Source of the DNA: an uncultured Bacteroidales bacterium
GTDB lineage: Bacteria; Bacteroidota; Bacteroidia; Bacteroidales; Muribaculaceae
Assembly: GCA_958418815.1 (NCBI GenBank)
Contig: CATZGB010000025.1
Coordinates: 1-43,294, forward strand
Length of the DNA: 43,294 bases
Reading direction: 5' to 3'
How positions within the stretch are numbered: the stretch's first letter is position 1; each line of letters starts with the position of its first letter. Below, piece by piece: positions 32,136-41,078 of this stretch. Both the position numbers and the translations under genes were made by a program. Under the pieces are notes generated by a model. It saw nothing but the letters and a program-made list of their open reading frames with translations, ran no database searches and was not told the origin of the DNA.

Positions 32136-33317
32136 TTACTGGGCGGCCTGCTGGGCGGCTGCTTTCTGGGCGGCGTCGACGGGCTTGATTTCCATGTCGG
32201 GGCGCACCTTGGTGCCGATGCCTTCCACGACCACGCGCTGGCCGGGCTGGAGCCCGGAGGTCACCACGTAGTTCTGGCCGTCGTCAAGCGGGGAGACGGT
32301 GATGGGGGTAGAGACGGTCTTGTTGGAGTCGTTGAGGACATAGACGAAGCGGCGGTCCTGCACCTCGTAGGTTGCCTTCTGCGGAATCAGTATCACGTTG
32401 TCGGCGTGGTTGGGGATGAGGATCTGGCCGGTGGAGCCTGAGCGCAGCACTCCGTCGGGGTTGGCGAAGCGGGCGCGCACGCTGGAGGCGCCAGTCGAGG
32501 AGTCGATGACCCCGGAGACTGTGGCCACCTTCCCTTCGAGGGGATAGATCGAGCCGTCGGCGAGGCGGAGCTGCACGGCGGGCATCGAGCTGACGGCGGC
32601 GTTGAGCGAGCGGTCGCCCTGGGTCAGCGAGAGTATGTCTTTTTCGGTGAGGGAGAAGTAGGCGTAGACCTCTGAGTTGTCGCTCACGGTGGTCAGCGGG
32701 GTGACCATCGAGGGGGAGGCCAGGGTGCCTTCACGGCCCGGGATTGAGCCGACGAATCCCGACACGGGGGCTGTCACCGTGGTGTAGCTCAGGTTCTTGC
32801 GGGCTGTGGTCAGCGCGGCCTGGGCGTTGGCCAGCTGTGACTTGGCCGTGGCGAGCTGGTTGACTGCGAGCTGGTACTCGTAATCGCTGATGATATTCTT
32901 GTCGAAGAGGAGCTTTTTGTTGTCGGCGGTGAGCTGGGCCGAGTTGACGGCGGTCTGGGCCGAGTTGACGGCTGCGGCGGCCTGGTCTACGGCGGCCTGG
33001 AATGTCACCTGGTCAAGGGTGAAGAGGGTCTGGCCCTGCTTTACGTATTGTCCTTCATCCACGAGGACTTTGGTCACGAAACCTGAGACGAGCGGACGTA
33101 CCTCGACATCGACTTTACCTTTGATTGTGGCGGCGAAAGTGTTGGAAAGGTCTGAAGTGCCGGGCTGCACTGTGAGCACTGCGAGTTCTGGAGTCTGGTC
33201 GCCACCCATCATTGAGGCCGCGTCACCCTTGCCGGAGCAGGAGGAGAGGACAGCCAGGGTAGCCGAAAGGCCGGTCAAAGAGACGACGCGGCATAATGTG
33301 CTGGTCATTTTTCTCAT
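32136..33317 (-). CDS. RND efflux periplasmic adaptor (AcrA/MexA type)
   Basis: This 393-residue lipoprotein joins the pump to the outer membrane channel. It has lipobox LSSC (C27), a barrel-sandwich half (VRPLVSGFVTKVLVDEGQYV near 76-95), a helical hairpin rich in alanine and glutamine (DQAAAAVNSAQTAVNSAQLT), the second lipoyl half (SYTTVTAPVSGFVG), a beta-barrel domain and a membrane-proximal domain. Order and length match MFP-family adaptors. It is first in the efflux operon, with a -7 box at 33372-33379. No local TetR or MarR-type repressor gene is present. Confidence 0.94.
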   Translation of the reverse strand: MRKMTSTLCRVVSLTGLSATLAVLSSCSGKGDAASMMGGDQTPELAVLTVQPGTSDLSNTFAATIKGKVDVEVRPLVSGFVTKVLVDEGQYVKQGQTLFTLDQVTFQAAVDQAAAAVNSAQTAVNSAQLTADNKKLLFDKNIISDYEYQLAVNQLATAKSQLANAQAALTTARKNLSYTTVTAPVSGFVGSIPGREGTLASPSMVTPLTTVSDNSEVYAYFSLTEKDILSLTQGDRSLNAAVSSMPAVQLRLADGSIYPLEGKVATVSGVIDSSTGASSVRARFANPDGVLRSGSTGQILIPNHADNVILIPQKATYEVQDRRFVYVLNDSNKTVSTPITVSPLDDGQNYVVTSGLQPGQRVVVEGIGTKVRPDMEIKPVDAAQKAAAQQAAQ

Positions 33318-33371
33318 CTTTAAATCTATGATGTTCTGTATATTATCGAATTATACCTATTTTTCCGGATG

Positions 33372-33379
33372 CAAAATTA
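33372..33379 (-). promoter_or_regulatory. -7 box for the efflux operon
   Basis: TAATTTTG followed by CATCC on the minus strand matches the Bacteroidales -7 box, 55 bp upstream of the adaptor start. A palindromic CATATG lies about 20 nt further upstream. No clear -33 TTTG is seen. Confidence 0.55.
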
Positions 33380-33528
33380 CTAACTTCCCGCCACTCGGCA
33401 TATGATAAATGTCATACATTTTCCATCTTTAACATTGTTTAAATCCTGATGGAATGGTTTTTTGGTGTTCTCAGGGTCAGGTCTGCGGCCGCCGGGGCCC
33501 GGGGCGGGGAAAGGGGAGGGGAAAATGC

Positions 33529-33567
33529 TGACACGCCGCGTCGTTTTCGGGGCGACGCGGCGTGTCA
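33529..33567 (-). terminator. Hairpin terminator after pgi
   Basis: A perfect 15-bp inverted repeat (33529-33543 with 33553-33567, core GACACGCCGCGTCG) with a 9-nt loop lies 27 bp past the pgi stop. On the minus strand it is followed by GCATTTTCC. It ends the pyrG-to-pgi gene run. Confidence 0.8.
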
Positions 33568-33594
33568 TTGTCGGTTAGTCAGCGGGTTGTGGGG

Positions 33595-34938
33595 TCAGAG
33601 ACGGGCCTTGATGGCTGCTGTCTCGGCCTCGTAGCCGGGTTTCTCGAGCAGGGCGAACATGTTTTTCTTGTAAGCCTCTACACCGGGCTGGTTAAAGGGG
33701 TTCACGTCGAGGAGGTAGCCTGAGATGCCGCAGGCTTTTTCGAAGAAATAGATCAGCTCGCCGAGGTATTCCTCCTTGAGGGCGGGGATGGTGACCCGGA
33801 GGTTGGGGACATTGCCGTCGACGTGGGCCAGGCGGGTGCCCAGCTCGGCCATCTTGTTGACCTCGTCGACACGCTTGCCGGCCAGGTAGTTGAGCCCGTC
33901 GAGGTTGGCCTCGTCAGAGGGTATCACGGTCTGCTTGTCGGCCTTTTCCACTGAGAGGACGGTCTCGAAGATGGTGCGCTCGCCATCCTGGATCCACTGG
34001 CCCATGGAGTGGAGGTCGGTGGAGTTGTCGACCGACGCGGGGAAGATGCCCTTGCCGTCCTTGCCCTCGCTCTCGCCGTAGAGCTGCTTCCACCATTCGC
34101 CGAAGAAATGGAGCTTGGGGTTGTAGTTGACCATGATCTCGATTTTCTTGCCGGCGCGGTAGAGGGCGTTGCGGGTGGTGGCGTAGAGGAAGCTGGGGTT
34201 GGAGTCGTTGGCCTCGACGGTGGCGGCCTCCATGCGGCGTGCGCCTTCGAGGAGCTTGCGGATGTCGAATCCGGCCACGGCGATGGGGAGCAGGCCCACG
34301 GGGGTCAGCACCGAGAAGCGTCCGCCGACGTTGTCGGCGATGACGAAGGTCTTGTAGCCCTCCTCGGTGGCGAGCTGGCGCAGGGCGCCGCGCTTCTCGT
34401 CGGTGATGGCCACGATGCGGCGGGCGGCCTCGGCCTTGCCGGCCTGCTTCTCAAGCTGCTCCTTGAGCAGGCGGAAGGCGATGGCGGGCTCGGTGGTGGT
34501 GCCCGACTTCGAGATCACCACGATGCCAAACTGCTTGTCCTTGAGGAAATCCTGCAGCTCGTTGAGATAGTCCTCGCCGATGTTCTGGCCGGCGAAAAGC
34601 ACGTTGCAGCGGCGGCTGTCACCCTTTTCGCGGAGCATCGAGAAGCTGTCGCCGAGGGCCTCGATGACGGCTTTGGCGCCGAGGTAGCTGCCGCCGATGC
34701 CGATGGCGACCACATACTCGCAGTTGTCGCGCAGCTCCTTGGCGGCGGCCTCTATGTCGGCCACGAGGCTTTCAGGGGTTTCGGAGGGGAGGTTGACCCA
34801 GCCGAGGAAGTCTGAGCCGAGGCCGGTTGCTTTATGGAGTTTCTCGAGGGCCGATGCAGCCTCCGGGTCAAGGGCCTGGATCTGCTCGCCTGTTACGGTC
34901 TGAAGGACATCCTTCACATTGACTTTGATTGTTTCCAT
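33595..34938 (-). CDS. pgi: Glucose-6-phosphate isomerase
   Basis: This 447-residue cytoplasmic enzyme interconverts glucose-6-phosphate and fructose-6-phosphate. It is the short bacillus-type Pgi (about 450 residues rather than 550). Motifs are GIGGSYLGAKAV, VISKSGTTTEPA, GGRFSVLTPVGLLP, SVDNSTDLHSMGQW and the C-terminal signature GYLLDVNPFNQPGVEAYK. It starts 33 bp after the gldE stop and is probably the last gene of the long minus-strand run, although that gap could hold its own promoter. Confidence 0.97.
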   Translation of the reverse strand: METIKVNVKDVLQTVTGEQIQALDPEAASALEKLHKATGLGSDFLGWVNLPSETPESLVADIEAAAKELRDNCEYVVAIGIGGSYLGAKAVIEALGDSFSMLREKGDSRRCNVLFAGQNIGEDYLNELQDFLKDKQFGIVVISKSGTTTEPAIAFRLLKEQLEKQAGKAEAARRIVAITDEKRGALRQLATEEGYKTFVIADNVGGRFSVLTPVGLLPIAVAGFDIRKLLEGARRMEAATVEANDSNPSFLYATTRNALYRAGKKIEIMVNYNPKLHFFGEWWKQLYGESEGKDGKGIFPASVDNSTDLHSMGQWIQDGERTIFETVLSVEKADKQTVIPSDEANLDGLNYLAGKRVDEVNKMAELGTRLAHVDGNVPNLRVTIPALKEEYLGELIYFFEKACGISGYLLDVNPFNQPGVEAYKKNMFALLEKPGYEAETAAIKARL

Positions 34939-34971
34939 TTGTAGATATGATATATATGTTTTCTGTGTCTG

Positions 34972-36237
34972 TCAGGGGTTTTGTGTGAGTTTTATCAGCT
35001 CAAGCCGCGAGGCCGACTTGCGGGTCACCTCCAGGCGGAGGCCGCCAAGCTCCACGGCGTCACCCTCGCGGGGTATCTGCCCGGTCTCGCAGAGGATGTA
35101 TCCGGCCAGGGTCTGGTAGTCGTCTGACTCGGGTATGTCGAAATGGTATGTCTCGTTGAGATGCTCTATCTCGACGCGTCCCGAGAACTCCCACACCCCG
35201 GGGGCGAGCTGGCGCTCGACGATGTCGGTGGAGTCATGCTCGTCCTGTATGTCGCCGCAGATCTCCTCCATGAGGTCTTCGAGGGTCACCATGCCGGCCG
35301 TGCCGCCAAACTCGTCGACAATCACGGCTATGGAGCGCTTCTCGGCCAGCAGGCGGCGCATCATCTTGCTTGCCAGCAAGGTCTCGGGGGCGTAGACCAC
35401 AGGCTTGAGGCGTTCCTTCCAGTCGACCTCGGGGGTGAACAGCTCGCTGACATGTATGTAGCCCAGCAGGTTGTCGATGTCCTCGCGGTAGACCAGTATC
35501 TTTGACCGCCCCGAGGAGGTGAACAGGGCCGACAGCGTGTCGCGGTCGGTGGAGTCGATGTCGACGGCCACGATTTCGTTGCGCGGCACCATGCAGTCGC
35601 GCAGGTGGGTCTCCGAGAAGTCGAGGGCGTTGTGGAAAATCTGCACCTCGCGCTCGACCTCGGCGTGCTCGTCGGCTTTCTCGTCGATGGTCTGCTCAAG
35701 GTACTCGTTGAGGTCGCCCATCGAGATGATGCCGAGCTTGGTGTCCTTGTCCTTGATGCCGCAGATGCTCATCAGCATCTTCGATATCCATGTCGAGAAG
35801 AGCGACACGGGGTAGAGCAGGCAGTAGAGCAGGGCCGTGAAGGGGGCCACGAGCCGCAGCGAGCGGTTGGGGTTGATGCGGAATATGGTCTTGGGGAAGA
35901 ACTCGCCTGTCAGGAGTATCACCAGGGTCGACAGCAGGGTCTGGCTTATCAGCACCCAGGCCTGGTTGTGGAACAGGGTCTCCAGCCACGGCTCGATCAT
36001 CTTGGCCGCGCCGATGCCGTAGATGACCAGCACGATGTTGTTGCCCACCAGGATGGTGGAGATGAAGAAGTTGGGGTTGGAGTAGAACAGGCTCAGGCAG
36101 CGGCCGATTAGGCCCCCTTTCTGGATGTCGAGCTCGACGCGGACCCTGTCGGAGGTCACAAACGCGATTTCGATGCCTGAGAAGAGCGCCGAGAAGCCAA
36201 GTGCTATCAATGTGAGTATAAGCCAGGTTGCGTCCAT
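34972..36237 (-). CDS. gldE: GldE/CorC-type membrane protein with CBS domains
   Basis: This 421-residue protein starts at the ATG at 36237; a longer upstream frame is GC-rich read-through over lptC. An N-terminal DUF21/CNNM membrane domain (about 1-190) has several helices (LILTLIALGFSALFSGIEIA, then FISTILVGNNIVLVIYGIG). Two CBS domains follow (DCMVPRNEIVAVDID and EKRSIAVIVDEFGGTAGMVT), then a CorC_HlyC domain at the end (EFSGRVEIEHLNE). In Bacteroidetes this family is called GldE after a gliding-motility gene, though homologues are common in non-gliders and may be involved in divalent cation handling. It lies 32 bp after lptC. Confidence 0.9.
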   Translation of the reverse strand: MDATWLILTLIALGFSALFSGIEIAFVTSDRVRVELDIQKGGLIGRCLSLFYSNPNFFISTILVGNNIVLVIYGIGAAKMIEPWLETLFHNQAWVLISQTLLSTLVILLTGEFFPKTIFRINPNRSLRLVAPFTALLYCLLYPVSLFSTWISKMLMSICGIKDKDTKLGIISMGDLNEYLEQTIDEKADEHAEVEREVQIFHNALDFSETHLRDCMVPRNEIVAVDIDSTDRDTLSALFTSSGRSKILVYREDIDNLLGYIHVSELFTPEVDWKERLKPVVYAPETLLASKMMRRLLAEKRSIAVIVDEFGGTAGMVTLEDLMEEICGDIQDEHDSTDIVERQLAPGVWEFSGRVEIEHLNETYHFDIPESDDYQTLAGYILCETGQIPREGDAVELGGLRLEVTRKSASRLELIKLTQNP

Positions 36238-36269
36238 TCGTTGGTCGGTTGTCAGGTTGCGGGGCGGCC

Positions 36270-36860
36270 TCAGCGGTTGCTGACGAAGTCGGATGTCGGG
36301 AAAATGCCCGATGGGCGGCGGATGACATACTCTGTCATCTCCTCGTTTGACTCGAATCCGTAGCCTTCGATGATGCGGTCTGAGCGCTCGATGTGGATGA
36401 AGGAGTCGGAGTAGAGCTTGCGCAGGTTCTGATCCCAAAAGAGCTGCTGGGTCAGGAAGCGGTCGCCGTTGACATTCTTCATCCTGACGTTGCGGTCAAA
36501 CCTCCACAGCTTCTTGACGCTCCAGTATGTCGCGGTGTCGGCCGTGAAGGAGCCGTCCTCCTTCATCCGGTTGTCGTATTTAATAACAAACAACCCTTGC
36601 GGGAAGTTCCAGTGAGGCTCTTTTGCCTCCTCGAACATCAGCCACAGGTGGGATGTGATGTGGTAGCGGGTGTAGCCCGAGTCAGAGATGGTGGTGGAGA
36701 CATCGAGGGTCTTCATCGTGGGGAATGTCTCGGGGTCGGCCGAGATGGCGATGGTCTCGCGCTTGTCGTCGCCGCATGACTGCGTGACAATCCCCGCGCC
36801 GAGGCTGATGGCCGTCAGCGCGAACGGAAACATCCTCATTGTCAGGCCCCTGCGCTTCAT
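36270..36860 (-). CDS. lptC: LPS export periplasmic protein LptC
   Basis: This 196-residue lipoprotein is the LptC component that passes LPS from the LptBFG transporter to LptA across the periplasm. It has a lipobox-like site after a hydrophobic stretch (IVTQSC) and the LptC beta-jellyroll: TTISDSGYTRYHITSHLW, then FPQGLFVIKYD and VNGDRFLTQQLFWDQ. I start at the ATG at 36860 (KRRGLTMRMF), 19 bp after the barrel gene; a later ATG at 36839 is also possible. The upstream extension of the frame is read-through. Confidence 0.85.
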   Translation of the reverse strand: MKRRGLTMRMFPFALTAISLGAGIVTQSCGDDKRETIAISADPETFPTMKTLDVSTTISDSGYTRYHITSHLWLMFEEAKEPHWNFPQGLFVIKYDNRMKEDGSFTADTATYWSVKKLWRFDRNVRMKNVNGDRFLTQQLFWDQNLRKLYSDSFIHIERSDRIIEGYGFESNEEMTEYVIRRPSGIFPTSDFVSNR

Positions 36861-36879
36861 TCTCCGCTCTCTTCCGGGG

Positions 36880-38142
36880 TTATCTGAGCTTGTTCTGCCA
36901 GAACCACAGCTCGTTGACGTTGATTCCAAGGGTGAACTGGAAGTAGTTCTCGGCCACGAGCTTGGCGGGATGGGCCTCGCGGTGGCGGTACTCGACGGTG
37001 AGGTTGAGCATCGTCTTGGTGGAGGGGGCGGGAAGCCCCAGGCCGAGCGACAGGCCGTATTCCCTGACGGAGTTGCCGCCAACCATCATGTAGTCGTTGG
37101 AGCAGTAGCCTCCCAGGCGGTAGCGGACGCGGCGGAGGTAGCTGCCGCGCAGGGCCGGCTGGTATTCCGCCCCGACGGCGGCTTTCCAGCGGTTGTCGAA
37201 GCTGTTGGCCCCGGCGTTGTCGAATCCCTCGATTAGGTGGTACTTGACATCCTTCCAGGGCTGGTAGGTGAAGTCGGCCTCGACGGTCAGGCTCTTGCGC
37301 CATTTCCAGGAGATGCCGGCTCCCCAGGTCTCGGGCATGTCGTAGTTGCCCTTCATCGTGCCGTAGCCGATGGTGTCGTTGGCGGTGTCCTGTCCCACGT
37401 CATATTTCACACCGTAGGAATGGCCGTGGAACGACTTGCGGGGGGAGTAGACCACGCCGAGTGTCACCTCGTTGTCGTGGTTGACATTGAAGCCATACTG
37501 GGCGCCCAGGCGCAGGTTGTAGTCCCTGACCTCCATGACGCGCTCGAAGAGCGACGTGGCCGCCGAGCTGTATATGTAGGTGTCGTTGAGCAGGGTGCCG
37601 AACATGTAGCTCACGTTGAGGCCGATGGAGAATCCCTTGAAGGGGCGGGCGGCCAGGCCGACAAACAGCTCGTTGAGCGTGCCGGAGCCCTGGTACTCGT
37701 TGGTGCCGTTGGCGATTTCGTCGCCGAACTTGTAGCCCATCTGCGAGTATGGCACCATGCCGATGGCCATGCCGCCGTAGCGGGTCATGGGGAACTGCAG
37801 GGCCACGTAGTCGAGGCCGCCGGTGAAGTCCTTGCCCGACTTCCTGACCCCGTCGCGGGTCTCGGAGGTGGAGAGGGTCTTGACCGACGCGGCGATGTCG
37901 AAGAGGAATGTCACCGAGTCGATGGCGGCGTAGGAGGCGGGGTTCATGAAGTTGATTGCCTCCCCTGAGCGTGAGGCCAGCCCCACGCCGCCCATGGCTT
38001 TCTGGGAGGCGTTGGCGTGGTCAGACAGGGCCCCGTAGCCGAAACGCGAGTAGGGGGAGATTTCGGAGTTCTGGGCGGAGGCCCCGGCGCAGCCGAGCAG
38101 CCATGTGATTGCCGCGATGATGGATATAGAGAGTCTGTTCAT
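36880..38142 (-). CDS. Outer membrane beta-barrel protein next to lptC
   Basis: This 420-residue protein has a signal peptide (about 1-22, IIAAITWLLGCAGASA) and a beta-barrel rich in alternating aromatic strands with an early GVGLASRSGEAINFMNPASY motif like FadL/PorV-type proteins. The C-terminus ends in LWFWQNKLR. Such a gene regularly lies between coaX and lptC in Bacteroidales. Its exact role is not established; lipid or hydrophobic transport is one guess. Its ATG overlaps the coaX stop by 4 bp. Confidence 0.8.
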   Translation of the reverse strand: MNRLSISIIAAITWLLGCAGASAQNSEISPYSRFGYGALSDHANASQKAMGGVGLASRSGEAINFMNPASYAAIDSVTFLFDIAASVKTLSTSETRDGVRKSGKDFTGGLDYVALQFPMTRYGGMAIGMVPYSQMGYKFGDEIANGTNEYQGSGTLNELFVGLAARPFKGFSIGLNVSYMFGTLLNDTYIYSSAATSLFERVMEVRDYNLRLGAQYGFNVNHDNEVTLGVVYSPRKSFHGHSYGVKYDVGQDTANDTIGYGTMKGNYDMPETWGAGISWKWRKSLTVEADFTYQPWKDVKYHLIEGFDNAGANSFDNRWKAAVGAEYQPALRGSYLRRVRYRLGGYCSNDYMMVGGNSVREYGLSLGLGLPAPSTKTMLNLTVEYRHREAHPAKLVAENYFQFTLGINVNELWFWQNKLR

Positions 38143-38864
38143 ATTTTCTCGTTGTATAGAAGTATACTTAGCAAGCCTTTGGTGACCAGGCAGGGGTCGG
38201 TGGTGAAGGGGAAGTCGAGCAGCTCGCCCACACGTTTCGACCATCCTCCGGTCAGCACCACCCGTGTGGCCGGGGGGAGCAGCCCGAGGTAGTATTTGAT
38301 TTCCCCGGCGACCCCGCGCACGGCTCCGGCGCGCATGGCCGTCATCGTGTCGTGGCCGAAGTCGGGGGTCTCGCCGTAGCCGTTGACCTCGGGCAGGCGG
38401 GCGGTGAAGCTGCGCAGCGCCCTGAGCCTCATGCCTACCCCGGGGGCGATGTTGCCTCCGGCGTAATGGCCGTCGGCGGTGACCACGTCGTAGGTCACGG
38501 CGGTCCCCATGTCGACCACCAGCGAGTTCTCGCCCGGGAAGAGGCTCCAGGCCCCGACGGCGGCCGCGATGCGGTCAGGCCCGAGGGTGTCGGGGGTGGT
38601 GTAGTCGATTGCCAGCGGCAGGGGGAGCCGCGACGACAGCTCGCGGGCGTCGACCCCGTGGCGGTTGAGCCATTCCGCCATGTCGGCGCCGTTGCCGGTC
38701 ACCGAGCAGCAGAGGGCTTTGCGTGGGGAATACCGGCTCACGACCTCCTGGAGGTCGCGTTTGTAGAGGCGGCGCTGGAAGGTCTCCTCCTTTATCAGCT
38801 CCGGGCCCTCCCAGAGGGCTATCTTGGCGGAGCTGTTGCCTTGGTCGATTGTCAGCAGGGGCAT
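38139..38864 (-). CDS. coaX: Type III pantothenate kinase
   Basis: This 241-residue cytoplasmic enzyme phosphorylates pantothenate, the first step of coenzyme A synthesis. ASKHA-fold motifs are the phosphate-binding start (LTIDQGNSSAK), LGPDRIAAAVGAWS, VVDMGTAVTYDVV and VLTGGWSKRV. Length is typical. It overlaps the following barrel gene by 4 bp (ATGA) and follows yidC by 70 bp. Confidence 0.95.
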   Translation of the reverse strand: MPLLTIDQGNSSAKIALWEGPELIKEETFQRRLYKRDLQEVVSRYSPRKALCCSVTGNGADMAEWLNRHGVDARELSSRLPLPLAIDYTTPDTLGPDRIAAAVGAWSLFPGENSLVVDMGTAVTYDVVTADGHYAGGNIAPGVGMRLRALRSFTARLPEVNGYGETPDFGHDTMTAMRAGAVRGVAGEIKYYLGLLPPATRVVLTGGWSKRVGELLDFPFTTDPCLVTKGLLSILLYNEKI

Positions 38865-38934
38865 AAACCGTCTGATTGAGGGGTCGGTGTTAGGCGTTGC
38901 GGGGTCACAAGTGGGCGGCGGCGCAGTCAGGCTG

Positions 38935-41052
38935 TCATCTCTTTTTCTGCTGCTTCTGCTGCTCGCGCAGGATTGCCTGCTGCTTGCGCTGGGCCTCCTC
39001 GAGGCGGGCCATCCAGCCCGACTTCTTCTTCGACTTGGCGGCGTTGGCCTTCATCTGGGCGCGCATCTTCTCCTCGTCGGTGAAGTAGCGGAAGAGGTAG
39101 GTCTGCACGATGGTGATGAGCAGCGACAGGAAGTAGTAGTAGCTCAGGCCAGAGGCGTAGTCGTTGAAGATGAAGAGGAACATCACCGGCATCAGGTACA
39201 TCATCCATTTCATCCCGGGCATCGCGGAGCCTCCCTGGTTCTGCATGTTGATGCGGGTGTAGATGATGTTGGTGGCGGTCATCAGCAGACAGAAGAGGCT
39301 GACGTGGCTGCCATACCAGGGTATGGTGAAGGGGAGGGTGAAGATCACGTCGGGGGCCGACAGGTCGGTGGCCCAGAGGAAATGCTCGCCGCGCAGCTCG
39401 ATGGCCGAGGGGAAGAACCAGAACATGGCGATCAGCACCGGCATCTGGAGCAGCATCGGCAGGCAGCCCGACATGGGGCTGGCCCCGGCCTTGGAGTAGA
39501 GGGCCATCGTCTTCTGGTTGCGGGTCATGGCGTTCTCCTGTCCGGGATATTTCTCGTTTATCTCCTTTATCTCAGGGGCGAGCAGGCGCATCTTGGCCTG
39601 CGACTTGAAGCTCTTGTAGGTGAAGGGGAAGAGGATGAGCTTGATGAACACCGTCAGCAGGAAGATGATAAGGCCGTATGAGCTGATGAACTTGCTCAGG
39701 AACGTGAACACGGGGATGATTATCAGCGTGTTGATCCACCGGAAGATGGGCCATCCCAGGGGGATGAGGTTGGTCAGGTCGAGCGAGTCATCCTTCGCGC
39801 CGGGAATCTCCTTGTCGAGCGACGACAGCAGGGGGTAGAGGTTGGGGCCCAGGAAGATGTCGATGGAGACGGGGGTCTCGGCCTGCGAGCTGTAGTCCAT
39901 CACGGCCTCGGCGGCGAGGTCCTTGACGAATGTGGGGTTCTCCTTGAGGTCGCGTGAGGCCACGTCGGCCGAGGTGAAGCATGTGCGGGGAATCATCACC
40001 ATCGAGAAGAACTGGTTCTTGAAGGCGATCCATTTGAGCTTCTGGTTGAGCGACTCCTGTTTCTCGCCCTGGGCCGAGAGGTCGTCGGGGGAGTCGCCGA
40101 CATATTTGTAGTAGAGGCCCGAGTTGCGCTCCTCGAATGTGCGTCCGCGCTCGTTGCGGCCCATTGTCTGCTTCCAGAAGAGGGTGGTAGTGGCCACGGA
40201 GGAGGGGATTATCTTCTCCATCCCCTTCTGGAACACCTCCATGTTGACCACGTAGCTGTCTCCGGGCAGGGTGTAGCGCAGGCCCCACATGGCGCCGTCG
40301 CCAAGGTCGAGGGTCATCTCGACCACAGAGTCGTTGACCTGGCGGGGGGTGAAGTAGAGTTCGGAGGTGTTGAAGCGCCTTGAGGCAGACAGCAGCTCGA
40401 AGGCGTACTCGTTGTGGCCCGGGCGGCAGATTTCGACATCGGCGGTGTCGATGACGCTGGAGTGCTCGTTTTCGGGCAGGTAGGTCTTGTAGTCGAGCAG
40501 GGTGGCGCGGGAGATGTATCCTCCGCGTGTGGTCAGCTCGAGGCTGAGGCGCGAGTTGCGCAGGGCCACGGCCTGGGCCTTGCCGCTGCGGTAGCGGGCG
40601 AAGGAGCCGTAGCGGCGGGCGTCGTCGAGGGCCTCGCGCAGGTTGTGGATTGCCTCGTTGCGGTCAGAGAGGGTCACGTCGTCGGCGAAGCTGCCTGAGG
40701 CTACTGTCTGGTAGGGGAGGCGGGCGGCCCCGGCCTTGACGGTGCCGCTGACGGTGGTGCCGTCATATGAGAGGGCCACCTTGTCGGTGGTGTAGTCGTA
40801 GCGGGCCACGGAGTCAGCGCCCACGGTCTTTGCTCCGGTCTCCCTGATGATTGCGGGGATGGCGGCCAGTTCGGCCGTCGAGAGGGAGTCTGCGGCCAGC
40901 ACGGGGTGGGCGGCCTCTTTTTCCTTGGCTGCGGCTTCGGCCTGTTCCTGCTGTTGCTGCTGGAGCTGTTTCTGCTTGTTGTTGTTGATCCACATGAAGC
41001 CGAAAATCAGCACGCCCATCAATACCAGGCCGGTAAGTGTATTCTTGTCCAT
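38935..41052 (-). CDS. yidC: Membrane protein insertase YidC
   Basis: This 705-residue protein inserts and folds inner membrane proteins, alone or with SecYEG. It has an N-terminal helix (LTGLVLMGVLIFGFMWINNN), a glutamine-rich linker, a large periplasmic P1 domain (about 70-440), then the conserved five-helix core with KFISSYGLIIFLLTVFIKLI, SGCLPMLLQMPVLIAMFWFF, and a basic C-terminal tail rich in lysine and glutamine. The length fits Bacteroidetes YidC proteins. It starts 26 bp after pyrG and is likely in its transcript. Confidence 0.96.
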   Translation of the reverse strand: MDKNTLTGLVLMGVLIFGFMWINNNKQKQLQQQQQEQAEAAAKEKEAAHPVLAADSLSTAELAAIPAIIRETGAKTVGADSVARYDYTTDKVALSYDGTTVSGTVKAGAARLPYQTVASGSFADDVTLSDRNEAIHNLREALDDARRYGSFARYRSGKAQAVALRNSRLSLELTTRGGYISRATLLDYKTYLPENEHSSVIDTADVEICRPGHNEYAFELLSASRRFNTSELYFTPRQVNDSVVEMTLDLGDGAMWGLRYTLPGDSYVVNMEVFQKGMEKIIPSSVATTTLFWKQTMGRNERGRTFEERNSGLYYKYVGDSPDDLSAQGEKQESLNQKLKWIAFKNQFFSMVMIPRTCFTSADVASRDLKENPTFVKDLAAEAVMDYSSQAETPVSIDIFLGPNLYPLLSSLDKEIPGAKDDSLDLTNLIPLGWPIFRWINTLIIIPVFTFLSKFISSYGLIIFLLTVFIKLILFPFTYKSFKSQAKMRLLAPEIKEINEKYPGQENAMTRNQKTMALYSKAGASPMSGCLPMLLQMPVLIAMFWFFPSAIELRGEHFLWATDLSAPDVIFTLPFTIPWYGSHVSLFCLLMTATNIIYTRINMQNQGGSAMPGMKWMMYLMPVMFLFIFNDYASGLSYYYFLSLLITIVQTYLFRYFTDEEKMRAQMKANAAKSKKKSGWMARLEEAQRKQQAILREQQKQQKKR

Positions 41053-41078
41053 TTCTTGGGAATCAGGTGTTAAGGTTG